From Agelaius tricolor (lineage: Eukaryota; Chordata; Aves; Passeriformes; Icteridae), in the NCBI GenBank assembly GCA_023055355.1, contig JALJCS010000001.1, forward strand, positions 95,589,381-95,653,380: a DNA stretch of 64,000 nucleotides. The letters run 5' to 3'. The first letter of the stretch is position 1. Every line of letters starts with the position of its first letter. Below are positions 47,854-62,620 of this stretch, piece after piece. The notes beneath the pieces were generated by a model. It had not been told where the DNA came from. It did no database searches and was given only the letters and a program-made list of their open reading frames with translations. Position numbers and translations under genes: made by a program.

Positions 47854-50800
47854 CTGTAGATGTCTTTTTTTTTTCTGTGTGGATCCAATCTAAATTTGTC
47901 TGTAGCTTTAGGGACATGAGGAAATTTCTAATTTATCTGATCCCTCCTGTTGTCTGGCTGTTGTGAAGGAGGAGTTGAATGCGGTGATGTAATAGAACAG
48001 AACAGTGCAGCTAAAGCATGGGACACTGGCTACAGGACAGAGAAAAGACATACACTGATTAAATTCTTCCAGTAGTTATGTCTTTCTCTTTGGGTTCACT
48101 GTGAGTACCAGCATCTCCTCTTGCCATATAACCTGCACTTCCACTTCTCATAAACAGGAGCAGCAGACAAATAGATGTCCATTTCAGGGGGAAAAGAATC
48201 CTATTATATGCAGCATTATCCTACATTTGATACCCTTCATGACCCTGAGGGACTAATTGTGGAAAATCAATACAGAAGGAAGGCAAGGAGCATTATCTTT
48301 GGCAAATCCCTAACCTTGGGAAAGTTTTTCTCTTGCTGTGACCAGGCATGTAATTTTACACCTTTTTGTAGCCGGAATTGCCAAAAATCCCAATGACACT
48401 TATAAATTTTTACTCAGCTTCTAAATCTAAATCTACATTTAAGTCAATTGGGACTATTGTTCCTTGCAAGTTCCTTGCAAAATCCCTCTTTTTAATGGTC
48501 AGATTTTAATTTCCTGTTCTAGACATATCACTTCCACGATCTCTTAGTTACAGAAGTATAATCCAAAATGTATAGTTTAAAAACCAGTTGAATTTATTTT
48601 TGGAAGTTCTCTGGAGATATACCAACAGAGAAAGAAGAAAGAGGCTGTTAGTGAGTAGGACCAAAGTTATGTATGCATGGTAGCATTTTCAGTAATTCCT
48701 TCCTGATTTATAACATATTAGTGTTCTGATCAAATTATGTCATCACTGCTGGGGTTTACCCAACTATATTTTTCAATTTCTGAAACTGTGTAGTGTAAGA
48801 TGTGTCAGAAATATAAATAATTATGATATCTTGTCCTTCTGACATTTATGTTGGAATGATTTAGTGTCCTTGTAGAGATCATCCAGCTAATCCCTCTTTT
48901 CAAGCAGGTCACTGCTAGAAGTCACTTGACAGCATCTGGAGTGGATTGCCTGAAGGAAATGTAGGCAATCTTTGGATGTCTGGCTTTCATCTATACCACT
49001 GTAAATATTAATGATGATATGATGCAAGCAAAGTCCTGCTTTCCTGCTCAGCCTTGTCTGCAAGCGAGTTCCTTAGTGTTACTGTGAGACCAGGCTGTCT
49101 AATCTGTCATGTAGGCAATTTAAGGATTTCCACTGCCCTTTTCTCCCACCAGCAGCTAGAAGAATGAGCAGGACCACACAGTCATAAAGAGCCTTAGGAT
49201 GTGTGTACCAAATCCAGCCAGTCCAGGGATAGGATGTCTCTGTTTTCACATCAAGGTTTTGGGGGTTTTTTGAACATCTGAACACTAATGAATACAGAGC
49301 GGGTGTTTACTATTTGATAGCTCCTTGTGCCTTATTTACTTTCTACCCAAAGCCAAAGAATTTAATAGGTTTTCTATTCTTGGCAAATCTGGGTCATATC
49401 CAACACAAACCTATGGCTACTTTCAGCCTGTAAGACCCAAGACAAAGAATTGTGAAGGGTTCTGGGCTTTTTACTCCTCATTTTTGATATAAACCACAAC
49501 AAATAGGCACGGGACCCGAATCAGTTTGGCATATTCAAAGTTCTGCTCTGCTCTGTAATTTTATTTTTCAAGTAATGGTTAACTCTGCTGACAGCTGCAG
49601 CACATGGCTTCTATGAGGCTGCTCTGAAGCTTCTTGCACTGGTTTGTAGAACTCCATCAGATGCTCTTCCTTAGCTTGCAACAAGGCTGTGTCTCTCTAG
49701 GGAGATGAGCCAGGGCTCAGCCCTCACCTGAGCTCCACTCATTTCTCTGTTTCCTCCACTGCTCTCTTTGGCAGTCCAGTCTGCTGTAGAAGCCTCCAAC
49801 TCTCCAGCTGGCATAAACATTTTTGAGGAACTGCTGCCTCAGATGCAACTATGTAATGCACTGATGTCCTTCAGAGTGGGAAGGCACAGCATACACCTCT
49901 TTTCAGTTCTTTCTACCCCTTGTCTCTAGTCTGCCCACCAGAAGAGTCTGTCAGCTCCCAGAGGGGTGGATATAGCTGGGAAATCATCTAAGTTGGAATA
50001 GAGGATCTGTTGACTAAACCTTTTTCTTAACACAAATTTAAGCCATATAAAACCATTATTCAGGCTATCCAATGGAATAAATAAAAAAGTTAGATTTCCT
50101 CCTTTATGATTTTAGTTTGGCCTCATACTAGCATAGTATTTTAGCACCTGACCTAAAAATGGCATGTCAAATATTTTGGCTCCTAATTAAGAACGCTTCT
50201 GCAAGTGATATTTTCCCTGTCCTTTTCAACTGCACTGAGAAGCTGTTTTGTCATCTATTTATTGCCAGTGCCAGCTCTAAGCAATACAGTACCATCCTCC
50301 TATCACATATTTATGAGAAGTATCTTCATGCATTTTTCCAAGTTGCTCTTCTGATGAGATAGAAACCTCTTCATATGTATTAATGAATTCAGTAACCCCA
50401 GAGATGTTTTAGCATCTGCCTTTTCTATAGTACCTGAGAGGCTCTGAATTAATTGGTAAATGCTGAGACAGTTGCCTATCAGGTTAAGTACTATCCATCT
50501 ATATAGGTCTAACTATTGTCTCTTCCTTATACAAATTTTCTGTGTAATGCACAGGGTTCTGAATGTGACTGACACACAGAGGTATTACTAAAGCAAATAA
50601 TCAGTAAAAATCAGTCACAAGACACTTCCCCATGTCAGGACATGAAGTCCCATCCTGGGCTCCATTCAGGAGAGAAATGAAAAATTATCATGTGTGCAGG
50701 AAAGGGAGAGGAATCTAACACCCATTATTAACATGTATTTAATCAAGCTGTGTCAGATAGGGCACAAGTTCTTTGGAAAAGGTGAGATAGAAATAACACA

Positions 50801-52985
50801 CACACTCTATTTTTCATGCAAATCTATATGAGCATATGCATGCTAACTAAAATGTCCTATTTTATGACTGACAGCAGACAATTAACAAAAAAATGGATTT
50901 TCCGAGCTAAGGAATGTTTGTAAAAACGCTGTTATTGTTCAAACACAAAATTATCAGAGGAAGTGGTTTTCAAAAAGCAGTCAGGGATAAGGTTTGATTA
51001 TACTGAGTTATGGTTCACCATATTCATGGTACTTTACATTCTACTTTTAAAAAGAAATCTTGTCTCCCTAATTTTCTGATCTAACTTTCACCTCAAAAGC
51101 AATGCAAAACTGCACAAAGTGCAATGTCATTACTATGTAGCACTACTGTTTTGAATAATTATGTATGTAAAAGCTACAAGCTAAAGCACATTACCCAGTA
51201 ACTAACGTAATGTTCATGTTCCATCATTTATTAAAATAGTTTCTCTTCACTTCTCCATGGGGATATCAATTTAATTTGCTGAAAAAATAAAGCAGCTTAA
51301 AATAGAAAACAAAAGGTCCAGCAGCTGGAAATCAAACCCAAGTAAACCAGGTGACACTATTGACTGTGAAGGTAACTATTAAAATGTTGTAACTAAGGAA
51401 ATGTAATTTCTCACAATTTAAATCTTTAAGTAAAAGCTGTGCACGCTTTGGAAACATATGATCTGGTTGTGGGAATAATTGAATGAAAATCCATAAGCAG
51501 AATAAAGGGACAATCATGAGAAAAGTGAAATGGTTTTCTCAATCCTGGCTCAGATTTTCCAGGCTTCTTGGCAAAACAGCTGCTATGAGTATTGGTTTTG
51601 TTCCTAATGACACATTATCTGGACTTGAAATCACCTATGATCTGAAGATTGAATACAAAGAAGAAGATGTTAATATTAGTTTGTTAATATCTAGTGTATC
51701 CCACAGGATGTGCCCTGACATGGAAGGATAATGGACTTGAGAAAACAAGGTGAGTGAGAAAAAAGTTCAAGTCCCTGTGTCAGAGAGAGATAGCTCACAA
51801 GGTCTCAGGAGACCCTCAGAAGCTTGTGTAAATGCTTCACAAAGGCCAGAAGCCTTGGGATCATGTCCAAAGGCCTGAGTTACCCATAGGAAGCTGCTTT
51901 CCCCAAATGGCCATCTTTACAAGCAAAGAAGGGAAATGTTCTTCTCCAGCAACCTATAAGTTGTGTTTCAGCTTACTGCTTTCAGGCCCTTCTCTCCTGA
52001 ACAGAACTGCTCTGGGGTACTGGATGAAATTTAGCTCTTGGGAATGCTTATTTTGGTACTTCCTTTCACTTCTAAGCAAATACTCCAAGATGGCAGAGTT
52101 TTCCGGTTTCATTATCTCTGTTAACCTCTCTGGCTGATGAGTTTAAGGGCTTGCATTATTAAGAGCAATTGCTCAGTCTGGGTCTGTGTTTTTCAATATC
52201 TGTATTGCTGGGAGCACTATTGCTCAGAGTAAGCAAATATTGCATTGACCCCAGAGGAAGCCTAGAAAGTACTGTTTTGGATAAACAGCATTTTTATACG
52301 TGTCCAGAGTTTTTGTCTTGTTCCAAGTTTGGTTCCCATGATGGGTCATCGTGGTGGCGTAAGGCAGAGGAGGAGCCAGAATTGACTCTTGCTAGAGCTG
52401 TGTCTCTGTTAACATCCTCATTTGGACATTTGCTGGCTATGTGCAGGCTCTGATCCTTGTCTGCAGGGACCAGCTTGGCAGCCTTGCTCTCTGGCTACTG
52501 CTTAGCCTCACCCAGTCAGATGTTTGGCATCTGTGACCGGCCACTCATCTGCCTGCACACTTACCCACAGAAGGAAGGTCCAAAAAGATAGATTCCCTTG
52601 GGTTTCCCTAAGAATGTAGTTGCAGAAGGTTAGTATATGAAGCTGTGGTTTGAGTAGAAGTAGTGAGAAGAGGGAGTGCAGTGTTGTGGTTGTGATTCAG
52701 AACCCAAGAGATCCAGCACTAATTTAGCCCCTCTGCTGCTCCCTGAGTAACTTCAAGGAAGTCACGTAGTATCTCCAGGCTTTGGCTTTCCACCAGTATG
52801 TTGAGTTAGCACTTCTCCTTTCTTAAACTTTGTCAAGACATGGTTTCTGAAATAGTGGGGCTTTATGTAAGTCTAAAGTGAACTAATGTAATTATAGAGA
52901 GTGTATATTAATTATATAATCTTCAATGGATAAGTGGATTTAATTTCAAATTTAATATTAGCACGTTCTGTTCATGTAGTCAATA
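47854..52985. other. Intergenic sequence (5.1 kb)
   Basis: AT-rich with no recognisable gene. Contains one weak CR1 scrap (separate entry). Confidence 0.5.
48866..48960 (-). mobile_element. Possible CR1 scrap
   Basis: TAGAGATCATCCAGCTAATC and TCAAGCAGGTCACTGCTAGA match the inverted CR1 3' UTR wording (GGAGATCATC-AGTCCAA, CAAGCAGGGTCACCTAGA). Only about 95 bases are left. Confidence 0.5.
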
Positions 52986-52989
52986 TATG

Positions 52990-53990
52990 GCAGGAGCACA
53001 GGTCAGAGTAGGACAACCATGCTGACTCAGACCAATATCCTTTTACAAGAGCAAGGAGAATCCTAGAGGGCAACCATGGGAGGTATTTCTCTCAAATACT
53101 CTTCTCACCTCCAACTATTTCAGCCCAGGGAATTTCCTGAGACAAATACCATACTGTACCACACTAATCTGAAGATTCTGTTATGAAGTAAGTTGGGCAA
53201 CAGAGCCAGGTACATACAATGTGTATCCTGCCATTCTGAGATTGTTGGAGGTGGGAGCCTAAATAATCTGCTTGGTGGTCTTCTCTGTGCTCTTCTAGAT
53301 TGCCTGCTTGGTTTCCAAACCCTCAATCCTCCACTGCCTTGTAAAGCTGGTTGGGATTTCTGCTCCCTGCTCATGCTGGCTTTAACAAAGAGAGTAGTTT
53401 GAGTAAATGCAGATAAACTGCAGATAACTGTTACATTGCCAGTCATAAAAGCCTGTCCAACAACAATGCCTCAAGGATAAACAATCCGAATACCATACTG
53501 AGCAGTAAGGAAAGAACCCCTTCCTACTTAGAACAATTTGTAGCCCCAAAGTATCTGTTTGTAGATCTGTGCCCTTAAATTTGTTTAATACCCTGCTGAT
53601 ATTTCCTGTCTCCACAAACTCCCATGACAAAAACTTCCAGAAATTCACTACTATGTATTAAAAATGTGCTTCATTTTAGAGCTGTTTCATAATAACCTCC
53701 TGCTAATTCAGCCAATATCTGCTGTTATTGTGTTGTGGATTATGCTGAAAACAGTTTTGTGTTCTTTTTAACCGCTCTGTAAACCTCATGAATATATCCT
53801 TCAACCTCCTACTTTCCAAATTTAAATGTCCCAGGGTTTTTAGTTTCTTAATGTATGGCAGCCACTTCATCCTCCTGATCATTTTAAGAGCCTTCCTCTG
53901 CACTTTATTTATCTCCTGCTCCCTGTAGAGGTAAAGATCAGGACTACACACCTTATGCCAAATGCAAGTGCAACAAAGTTTTCAGCATTG
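52990..53990 (-). mobile_element. Old CR1/L3-type LINE, 3' end (about 1 kb)
   Basis: The minus strand encodes a CR1-like reverse-transcriptase end: EINKVQRKALKMIRRMK, then LPYIKKLKTLGHLNLESRRL, matching the pattern LPYEERLKxLGLFSLExRRL. The 3' UTR follows and closes near 52990 with the ACTCAGACCAATATCC counterpart of the amniote L3 'GGTCTGACCCAGTATGG' end. It is more diverged than the other CR1 copies, so it is probably an ancient insertion. Confidence 0.75.
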
Positions 53991-54190
53991 GCAAAATTAT
54001 GCCCACAAAATTTTCCATGGCCTTTCTAGTGACAGAGTGCACTGCAGTGCTTCTTTTTAGGCTGCTCCTGCACTCTAAGCCAATTTCAGAGAGCTGCCTC
54101 CAAATGTTTGAGTTGCACATTGAGTTGCTGAATTTAGACCTGAGCACTGCATCTGTACACTACACATGATATACATAATTTCTACTTCAA

Positions 54191-54875
54191 AGAATTACAG
54201 AGTTGCAGAATGGATAAGGGTGGAAAGGCTACTGGAAGCCACCTAGTCCAACAGCCCTTCTCAAGCAGGGTCCCCCAGAGTACCCTGCACAGAATAGTGT
54301 CCAGATGGCTTTTGAATGTCTCCAGAGAAGGAGACTCCACAGCATCCCTGGGCAGCTTGTTCCAGTGCTCAGTCACCTGCAACGTGTAGTTCTTCCTAAT
54401 ATTCAGGTAGAACTTCCTGTGTTCCTTTTTTCCCTGTTGCCTCTTGTCCTATTGCTCAAGCAGAGCCTGGCTCCATCCTCTTGACACCCTCTCTTCGGAT
54501 ACTTGTATGCATTGATAAGACCCCCTCTCAGTTTTCTCTTCTGGAGGCTAAACAGGCCCAGCTCCCCCAGCCTTTCCTCACAACTGAGGTGATACAGGCC
54601 CCAAATCATATTTCTAGCCCTGCACTTACATGTATCACCTTCTGTTTTTCTATTCTGAAACTCACCATGTTTTGCCCACCCACTGAGCATTTTAGTAGGT
54701 GAAAAGTTTTAGTATCATTGCCAGACTTGGATAGTTCACTATGTTGTTGTATAACCATGTTCCTCTCATCAGATCACAGATAAAGATGTGAATTAAACCA
54801 ATCCAAAGTGCACACCCCAAGGGATGCTGCTACTGAAACACTGCTTCCTCTTGTCTAACCAATTCTAATTTCACA
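54191..54875 (-). mobile_element. CR1 LINE, 3' fragment (about 680 bp)
   Basis: Shows CR1 in reverse: tail side ACAGAGTTGCAGAATGGA, CACCTAGTCCAACAGCCCTT, TTGTTCCAGTGCTCAGTCAC, then the frame for LSCEERLGELGLFSLQKRKL, and on to GATAAAGATGTGAATTAAAC from the reverse-transcriptase region. 5' truncated and frameshifted. Confidence 0.88.
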
Positions 54876-57800
54876 ATAGGACATTTAATACAGTTCTGTG
54901 GTAACTTAATTTATTTTATTTTTAGGTTCTGAGGGAAGCAATAAGCCTTAATTGCCCTGACCATCTTCACCTGAGGCCACATCCACACCTATAACTGAGA
55001 GCCCAGGGGTTTCAGTTTAGCTCTAGCCCTGAGTCATGCAGCAGGTAAATCTTTCTTGGCCTTTTGTCCTCCTGCCCTGGCTTTCTGGGTGAGCTTTTAC
55101 TGTACTGCTGGCTTAACCTTGTCTCTAGACCTGTCTCATGGTTGGGTCTATGCTGTGATCTTCTGCTTTCTCTCCTGTTCCTCCTGGCAGGACATCCTGA
55201 ACCAACCCTGGGCCTGATTCAGCACCTGACCTGGCCCTGCCTGGTTCTCACAGGGTGATGGGTGTCACCCCTCATGGTCACCCACCTGGCCTTGGAGTGC
55301 TCTGCTTCAGAGCCCAAGGGCGAGGCTCTGCTTGGGCTGTACTTACCCTTGTTTGTAAGTACTTACCCCGTCATGGAACAGCCCTTCTCCAGCTGCTTTC
55401 TGATAATAATAAATTTAGTTTGGAGCTCTATAAAAGCTTTTTAAAAATCTGAATATATTACATCTGTGGGCACCAGGTTAGTGAGGCAGGAGTTTCCCTT
55501 TGTAGGAATCACACAGATTCTTTCATGATGCACTTGATGTTTCTTGGAGTTCTGTGGTCTAGATCCTAGTTATAGACCCTGTCATCTCACCAGGGCTGAA
55601 AATCTGTCTCTTAAGTCTATGGTGCCTAGGTTTTCCTGCAGATTCCCTTCTGTGGAAGGGAGTTGTACCTTTTGTTCTCTGGCATCATGGCTACTTGCAC
55701 GACAGGTTGTATACCTCAGCCAGCAGTTCTGCAGTTTTATGTCAGAGTTACTTCAGAGTTCTTGAGCGAGTGGCACCCTGTCTATTTTTTAGTACTTCTA
55801 AATTTCTTTCAGAGTTGCAGAATTTAGCAGAGGTTATTGGAGTATGCTGGTGTTTTTTGAAGTGTCTTTAGTCTGCTTGATATCTGATTTCTGACTTTAT
55901 AGAGTCCTCTTTTATGAAATTCCTTGTGATGCATTGATTTATTTTACCTGTTATTACAGCTTTGTAACAAATTGTATTGTGACTATTACTGCAGAAGAGT
56001 CTTCCCGTTAATATGCTTTGAACTAAGCCCCAGGAACACTCATGGCCAAATCTGGAATCGTGTCAAATCTGGTAGGTCCCTCAGCTGGATGGTTGAGGAA
56101 GCAGTTTTTTACTGTGAAGCTGAAATCTCTCATTATAACTAAATCTTGAATATTTGCAGCTTCTCTATTCCTGTTCAGCTCTTCCTGATCATTATTTTAA
56201 TTCCAAAATGAGCTCAGTAGAACAGCTCTAGTATAATGCTTTTCTTTTAGAACAAGGGATTTCTCCCCTTAGAAACTTAAGGGTGTTGATTTTTTCTTTT
56301 GATACTGGAACTGTGGCATTTCAGGTGCAGCACTACTCCCTCACCTATCCATCCTGCCCCTCTAAAGCTGGTAACCTACAAACAGTGCATTGCTCCTTTC
56401 AAGAGGCCTCTGATGTGCTGCTCTGTTAGGGTGACTACTCATTGTCTGCCCAGTACTTCTTCTGTCCAAATTTCTGGGTAGCCGTCACTGGAGTAGAAAT
56501 ACTTTCAGGCCTTGCTTTTCACCTTTTGTTCAGTATAATAGCTTAACTCTTTTCTTTATTGCTTATGCTAGTTATTTTTCTCTTGAAGTTTTTGGATGTC
56601 TCAGATGTGCCAAGCTAACTGAAGCTCTTTTCATTGCTCTGAGCCCAGAGAACAACTTTACCCTAATGCAAACATTCTGTTGACAGTGTTTCAATTACTT
56701 TTGGCTGCCTAAAATTATCCTAGGTATTTATGTTTATGAATGTGAGACATTGTCAGTGGGCCAGGAAATATGGTACTGATATGAGCCGTGACCTTTGAGA
56801 CCTGCAGCTGGAGGATGCGTAGAGTACTCCTGAAATGGCATCAGATGCTTATGTGTGGAATGATGAATCAAGCTCCTGACACTAGCAGCATGCTCAGTGC
56901 TGGTCAAGGTTATAATATACATCTGGTTTTTCTTGACACAGCCCCATTACATGTACATCTGTGCCTGAACACAGGGGCAGAGGACAAGCATTTTTTAAAA
57001 AAATGTTTCTCATGGTATTAGCATGAGATTTTTGGGTATCCTTGTGGGAGTGTAAAACAAGAAAGACTGCTGTGTGATTGACAAAGACTGAAAAGGCTGA
57101 ATAAAAACATCAGGAGGAAGAAAATAATGAAATAGCAGGGCAACTCAAGCATTTCTAAAAACGTTTAGCTTTTGCAATAATTTTTATCATTTTCCTAATG
57201 GCTGTTTACACTGCCACCATTACTACTATCCACTACAGTATTTCTTCCTACGGATAAACAAAGTTTCCACAAAGACAGAGCTAGATTAGCATTGCTTAGG
57301 GTAAACCCTACTCTGAAGTTTTTGACTTATGGACATATAAGATGCTGTACATTGTCTAGGAATTAAGTTGTTAAAAGATATCGTCCTTAGGCACTTTGTC
57401 ACTGGCTTACATTAGAAGAGAAGTGAAATATCCTAGAAGGAAGATATACTGTAAGATTTTTCTTTTTAATTGTGGTCAGCTTGTGATATTGTGCAGCATT
57501 GAATGTTCCCTTCTTTCCATAGGCCCTAAAATGTCATTGACATTTCAGCTGAAAAATTGACCTTAATAGATTTTTAAGCTTTTACTCAAATTTGCTGTAT
57601 GTTCTGAGTAGTCACTGATCTCAGGGAAGGATTTTTTTCATAATTATTCTGGCCCTAACAGAAACCCTTTATACAGATCATATCCATAGCTTGTGCTCTT
57701 ACACAGGTAGGATTGGAACTTAGGGAATGAGAGAAGGAACATGTGATGGGTCAACATGGGCACAGTGCTGGAGCAGAATGTATGAGAGGTGGTTAATGGA

Positions 57801-60800
57801 CTTCATTAGTTGCCCTGATTTGAAATCTCTCTATTTATTGACCCTGTGTTGTGTGGGGTCAAGGTGATAGAATATATTTAAAGTCTAAACTACAAACTTC
57901 CCTGTTTGTAAGAGTCTGGAAGTCTTGGATGACCTACTAGCTCAGAAGCATTTTTGGAAAAGAGCATGTTTAAAAATGACTCTTTCTGCCCTCTGGATAT
58001 CAGTGCTGTTCACTGACCCAGATATACTGACCTTGGAGAAGTGTCCGGAACGCTCCATAAATAAGAGTACATGGGTTAAAATTATATTATTTCTGTTTAC
58101 GTAAGCTCAACATCCTGGTACCACAGCTATTTCTTACTGGTTTGATACAAACACCATATCTGGAAAAAACCTCACATAATAATAGGCTAGTTAGCCATAA
58201 AAAAAAAAAGGCAATTACCACTAAAATATTTGAAGAGTGACATCTTCACTTTTCAAGAGGCATAAATGTAGCAGCTGGTGGAATTTTATTTACAAGAAAA
58301 GAACAGCAGTGGAAGATTAATTGTTGAGGTCATCCTTGAATCCAGAGCAGAATCTGAAGAGTAGTGTCCTTTTTGAAGGCAGCTGTTAGTGGATTACTAG
58401 CTATTACTAGATCCATTACTAAGGATAGCACAAAGTAAGGAAGGAAATTAGATTCCTACATCCTATCATTTGTTCTAAAATATTTAGCAGCTCAGTCAAT
58501 TGTGGAAATGCTTTAAAATATGTTGTCTGCACACAGTGACCATTTTAGTGGTAGGACAGAGCAGATGAACAGAAATAATCTGCTCATCTTCATAAGGGCC
58601 TTATTTCTGTTTTGCATTTTAATAATTTTTCTGGTATCTTTCATTCTTCCCCCCCAGGTATCCTTTTCTAGACTTTCTCTTTGCTCTAATTTGGACTCTC
58701 CCTAATTGATCCAGTTTTACCAAACTGCAGCATCTTTAACTGGACAAAATACTTCAGCTAAATTCCTGTCATCTGGACCATATGAAAAAGATTTTTTTCT
58801 TCATGTACTTTGCAGAACCCCATTTCTTCATCAGAATGGGATTTTTCTGTTTTCTTCAACAGTAGAGCATAGATGATCATTTCAGTTTAGGAACCACCCA
58901 AAAATTCCAGCTCCTTCCAGAAGAGCTGCTGCTGAATTGAGGATTTCTCAAGTATGTACTCCATCTGCTTACAGAACATTCAGGATAACCAGAAGGGCAC
59001 CAAAAGTACTGTAGACATTTCTAGATTTAGGAGTTGCCAGACTGGGTGACATGGACCATTAATTTAATTATGGACACATTTTACATGAATCATATCTTAA
59101 GTTTACAAATCCTTTGCCAAAAAAGTAAGGGACATGCTCAAGGTCTCATGGAGATGTAACATGAGCTTCTATGCAAAAGATAAATGCCCCCTGAGATATT
59201 AAGGGTGAATGAGACTATCAGAGTATGAATTGAAGGGTCCTTACACACACAAATTACTCATAAAACTTTTAATGGCAGGGATGATTGTCATTCCTGGGGA
59301 CTTAAAGGGATTCAGAGCAGAATGTGCAATCAGTCAAGTCCAAATACAGTTTTGTTGTGGTAATAAGCTGTTTTCCAGCCCAGACTTTATATTGAATTAT
59401 AAAACATCTCTCAAGAGCTTGTTACTGCATAGTACCATGGCTTACACAGCTCCTGTCCATAGAGCTGAGCCACAGAAGAGGAAGGATGCTACCTGAGACA
59501 GACAAGTTGGAGACACTGGAAGTTTACTTGATTATATGTTAGCTGCCAGATTACCTTTTTAAGCAATCAGTGGCAAATAGGCAGTAAAGGAGCACCATTG
59601 CAAGTGAAGGTTGGCCAGTTCTGTATGCATGTTTATTAGCAGCATTTTGAATTGGTCATGAAATTTTAAAGAAACAACCTTCTGAATCCCCAGACATTAA
59701 CAAGTCCATTTTATAAGCCCACACTGACTTTAGATTTATGACCAGAGAAAGCATTAGAAATGTAGATTAAATTGAAAAAGATAACTGTAAGGAAAAGGGT
59801 TGGTTATCAGAAAGAGCAAAGATTAAAACTTTAATCAGCGTCAGGATGTATGTATGTCAATATATGATGAAACAAAGCTCTTGCATATAAGTGACAAATC
59901 ATGAAATGTATCTCTGTTAAAAAGGACTTTGAGCTTCTCAACTGAGTTTGGAAAAATCAGAGGAGTACTTGTGAACATACATCACAAGGGCAAGTAAAGA
60001 GAAAACTTTCACCAGTTAAGGGGAAAGAGGAAAGTTTGGGGAGTTTTTGTTTTTTTTTTTTTTTTTTTTGCTTGGGGTTTCTTTTGGATTTTTGTTTGGT
60101 GGGGTTTTTTGTTTGTTTGTTTTTTGGTTTGATTTTGTCTTTTTTTTTTCCAGTCAACAGAGTTGTAATCTCTGAAGAGAAGATAAACTGATGGAAGAGA
60201 CACAGGAACATTCATTTGATGTGCCTACTACCTTACTACTGGCTGGGTAGCAGGAGAAGGCCCCTGGTTGGCCAAGGACATCCCCTTGTCCTGGATGCTG
60301 CTCTCTGGGGCAGCTGTAGCTCCAGGGAGATTTCTCCTGGACTATCTAAGCATCTGGAGCAGAAGATGGAATGGTCAGTATGGAGCATGAGGGAGGCAGC
60401 TGGAGAGAGTCTGTAGTGTTTGGATGTTGGAAGTTTTTGGAGAGGTTTAGGGAACAAACACTTGTCTTACAGGTGGTGGGAAGAAGACCTAGCCAGTGGA
60501 CCCCATGCAGACTGCCCAGTGTTTGTTGCAACCAAGAGCATCAGGAGAAAGCTGCTGGCCTGAGGAAAGGCTGGTGAAAACAATCTGCATGCCAAAGGGC
60601 AGCTCTGTTTTCTAACCTTGTATTGTAATCTTTCATCTCTTGGATTTGACTCCTTTTGATGTCAAAATTACTGCTCTTTGGGCTGTGTTTTCAGAAATCT
60701 TGGCTGCAGAGATCTAAACCTTTGCTATTTTTGGCACCCTCCCTGTAAGTGCAGACAGATGCACCTCAAAGTAGTGGCTGGGTTGCAAGCCTTTCAGAGT

Positions 60801-62620
60801 CAGCAAGGCCTGGATGTGTCCCACTGAGCATTGGGCATAAAGCTGAAATGATTAAGGGAAGGAGTAACCTTTCCTAACTGCATTTCACTGAGGAGATGTA
60901 TGTTTCAGTGGAAGCTTCATCCCTGGGAATGCATTACCAGGCACACAAGAAGCTGGCTGAGGGACCAGCAAAGGGCAGACCTGTTGCTCCTGCTGATCAC
61001 CCCCACACCTTGTGAGATGCCAGATGCCAGGAATTTATCTCCAAGAGGGCAGAAATTAAAATGCTTTCCTGAAACTGTACAAGGTTGTGTCAGGCTGAAA
61101 AAGAAGGTGCTTGGTGATGAGGTTTTTTTATTCTCATTTGCAATTACATTGGTGCAATTAGATAAACCCACTGTTAGGAATGCTGGATCCAGGACACTGG
61201 GTCTCATCCAGCATTCTGTATTTCTGCAATATAGATCAGGAATCCCTAATAAAGGACATTTCTATTAATGCCAGCAAACAGTGCAATGTTCTCTTTTACA
61301 GCAGACCCAAAGCTGTTTACAATCAAGGAGAAACATTTCAGATTCTTACTGATTGTAGTGTCTCCTCTTGCTTTGTTTGAAAGTTCTTGTTGAGGAAAAT
61401 GAGTAAAGAGCTGAAGTATGGAGCTCTAAGTGGGAGGGTAGGACTCCTGGGTTCCCCCCAGCCCTTTTGGAAAGCTAAGTTTCCCATATACTGCCTAAAG
61501 GAAAGAAAATAGACTGGTATCAGAGAACCCCATAACTGGGTCTCTTGGAAAAATACTTGCTTTGACTAATGGGAGAACTTGCTAGCTAATGTTAAGAGCT
61601 ACAGGGTGGCCACTGTGCAATAGCAGGCTGCAGCTTGTCTTATCTTTTGGAAGAGAGGGTTTTTAAGAAAAAAACCCAACTTATTTCTTAAAAAGAAAAA
61701 TACTCTAACTTCTGCTTACTTACTTATTCCATATAAAACATTTACAAGTATGTATCTACATAGTCAATATCTATAAATTTCTCAATGATAGTTGCATATT
61801 TAGTGTATACCTTGAATTGCTGTTAAGAGGTTTCTTCCATTAGTCATGATTGCTCTGTTGTTTTTAAAACTGAAAAATAAAAATGAAATTGATTTCTGCT
61901 AAACATTAACCAATATACTACAGTTTAGTCACAAAAAGTAGTTTTTTTTTAGTGAAAAAACCATAGATTTTGCAGACCTGGAACCTCAGCAAAGAAAGGT
62001 TAGTGTCTGGTGAAGAAGAACATAATTCACAACAGTCAAAACCAGCTTCTAGACCATGGAAGCACTGCAGGGGATCCCAGCAGACATGCATGCATAATAA
62101 CAGCAAGAGCCTTTTAAACATGTACATTTTCCAAGTTATGTGAGCGTTTAGCCTCCTGACAAATGGTGAAAACCATGAGGTTAACAGTCATGCAATGCTG
62201 CAAAAGTTCAGATTGGGAACATTTGATCAGATGATATAAGAACCACACAATTAAAGTGTCTATAATTCCAAGTTCCAAGATAATGGCATTTTTTAAGGCT
62301 CTTTATGTTAAGAGACTGTAAATAGCTAGAGGAATGCAGTGGGCATGGTGTGAGTTCAGAGAACACTGCACTGCTTGGGTAGATGGATCTGCAGGAATTT
62401 GAATGTAAGTGAAGTAAGACAATGTCAATGTATTTTTGTCCATTTCCACACACATTTCTTTTTTTACCCCTGCATTATGTTCCCATATATTGTAGTACAG
62501 TACTCAAATATGCAGGTTTTAGCTACAAAGTTGAGATAGAGGCTTCTATTATGATCAAGAGTTTTAATGCATCTATTACAATTATAAAGACCTATTATAA
62601 ATAGTCCATCAGTGACCTGC
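54876..62620. other. Intergenic sequence (7.7 kb)
   Basis: No recognisable gene or named repeat. A GC-richer part at 55040-55380 may be an unclassified repeat. A long T/G-rich tract at about 60045-60150 is low-complexity. Confidence 0.5.
60045..60150. repeat. T/G-rich low-complexity tract
   Basis: Begins with a run of over 20 T and continues as T-runs broken by G pairs (for example TTTGTTTGTTTGTTTTTTGG). It explains the lysine-rich minus-strand open frames there, which are not genes. Confidence 0.85.

Noticed and set aside
48175..48396. Open frame with cysteines at its end (CCDQACNFTPFCSRNC)
   Set aside because: Short, isolated, no splice context and no recognisable toxin or growth-factor framework.
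51483..51731. 82-codon open frame starting MKIHKQNKGTIMRKVKW
   Set aside because: Looks protein-like in composition but I recognise no family, and there are no supporting signals.
53703..53951. Minus-strand open frame with a reverse-transcriptase-like end
   Set aside because: It is the tail of an old CR1/L3 fragment, not a host gene.
59957..60215. Lysine-rich minus-strand open frames
   Set aside because: They are translations of the T/G-rich low-complexity tract.
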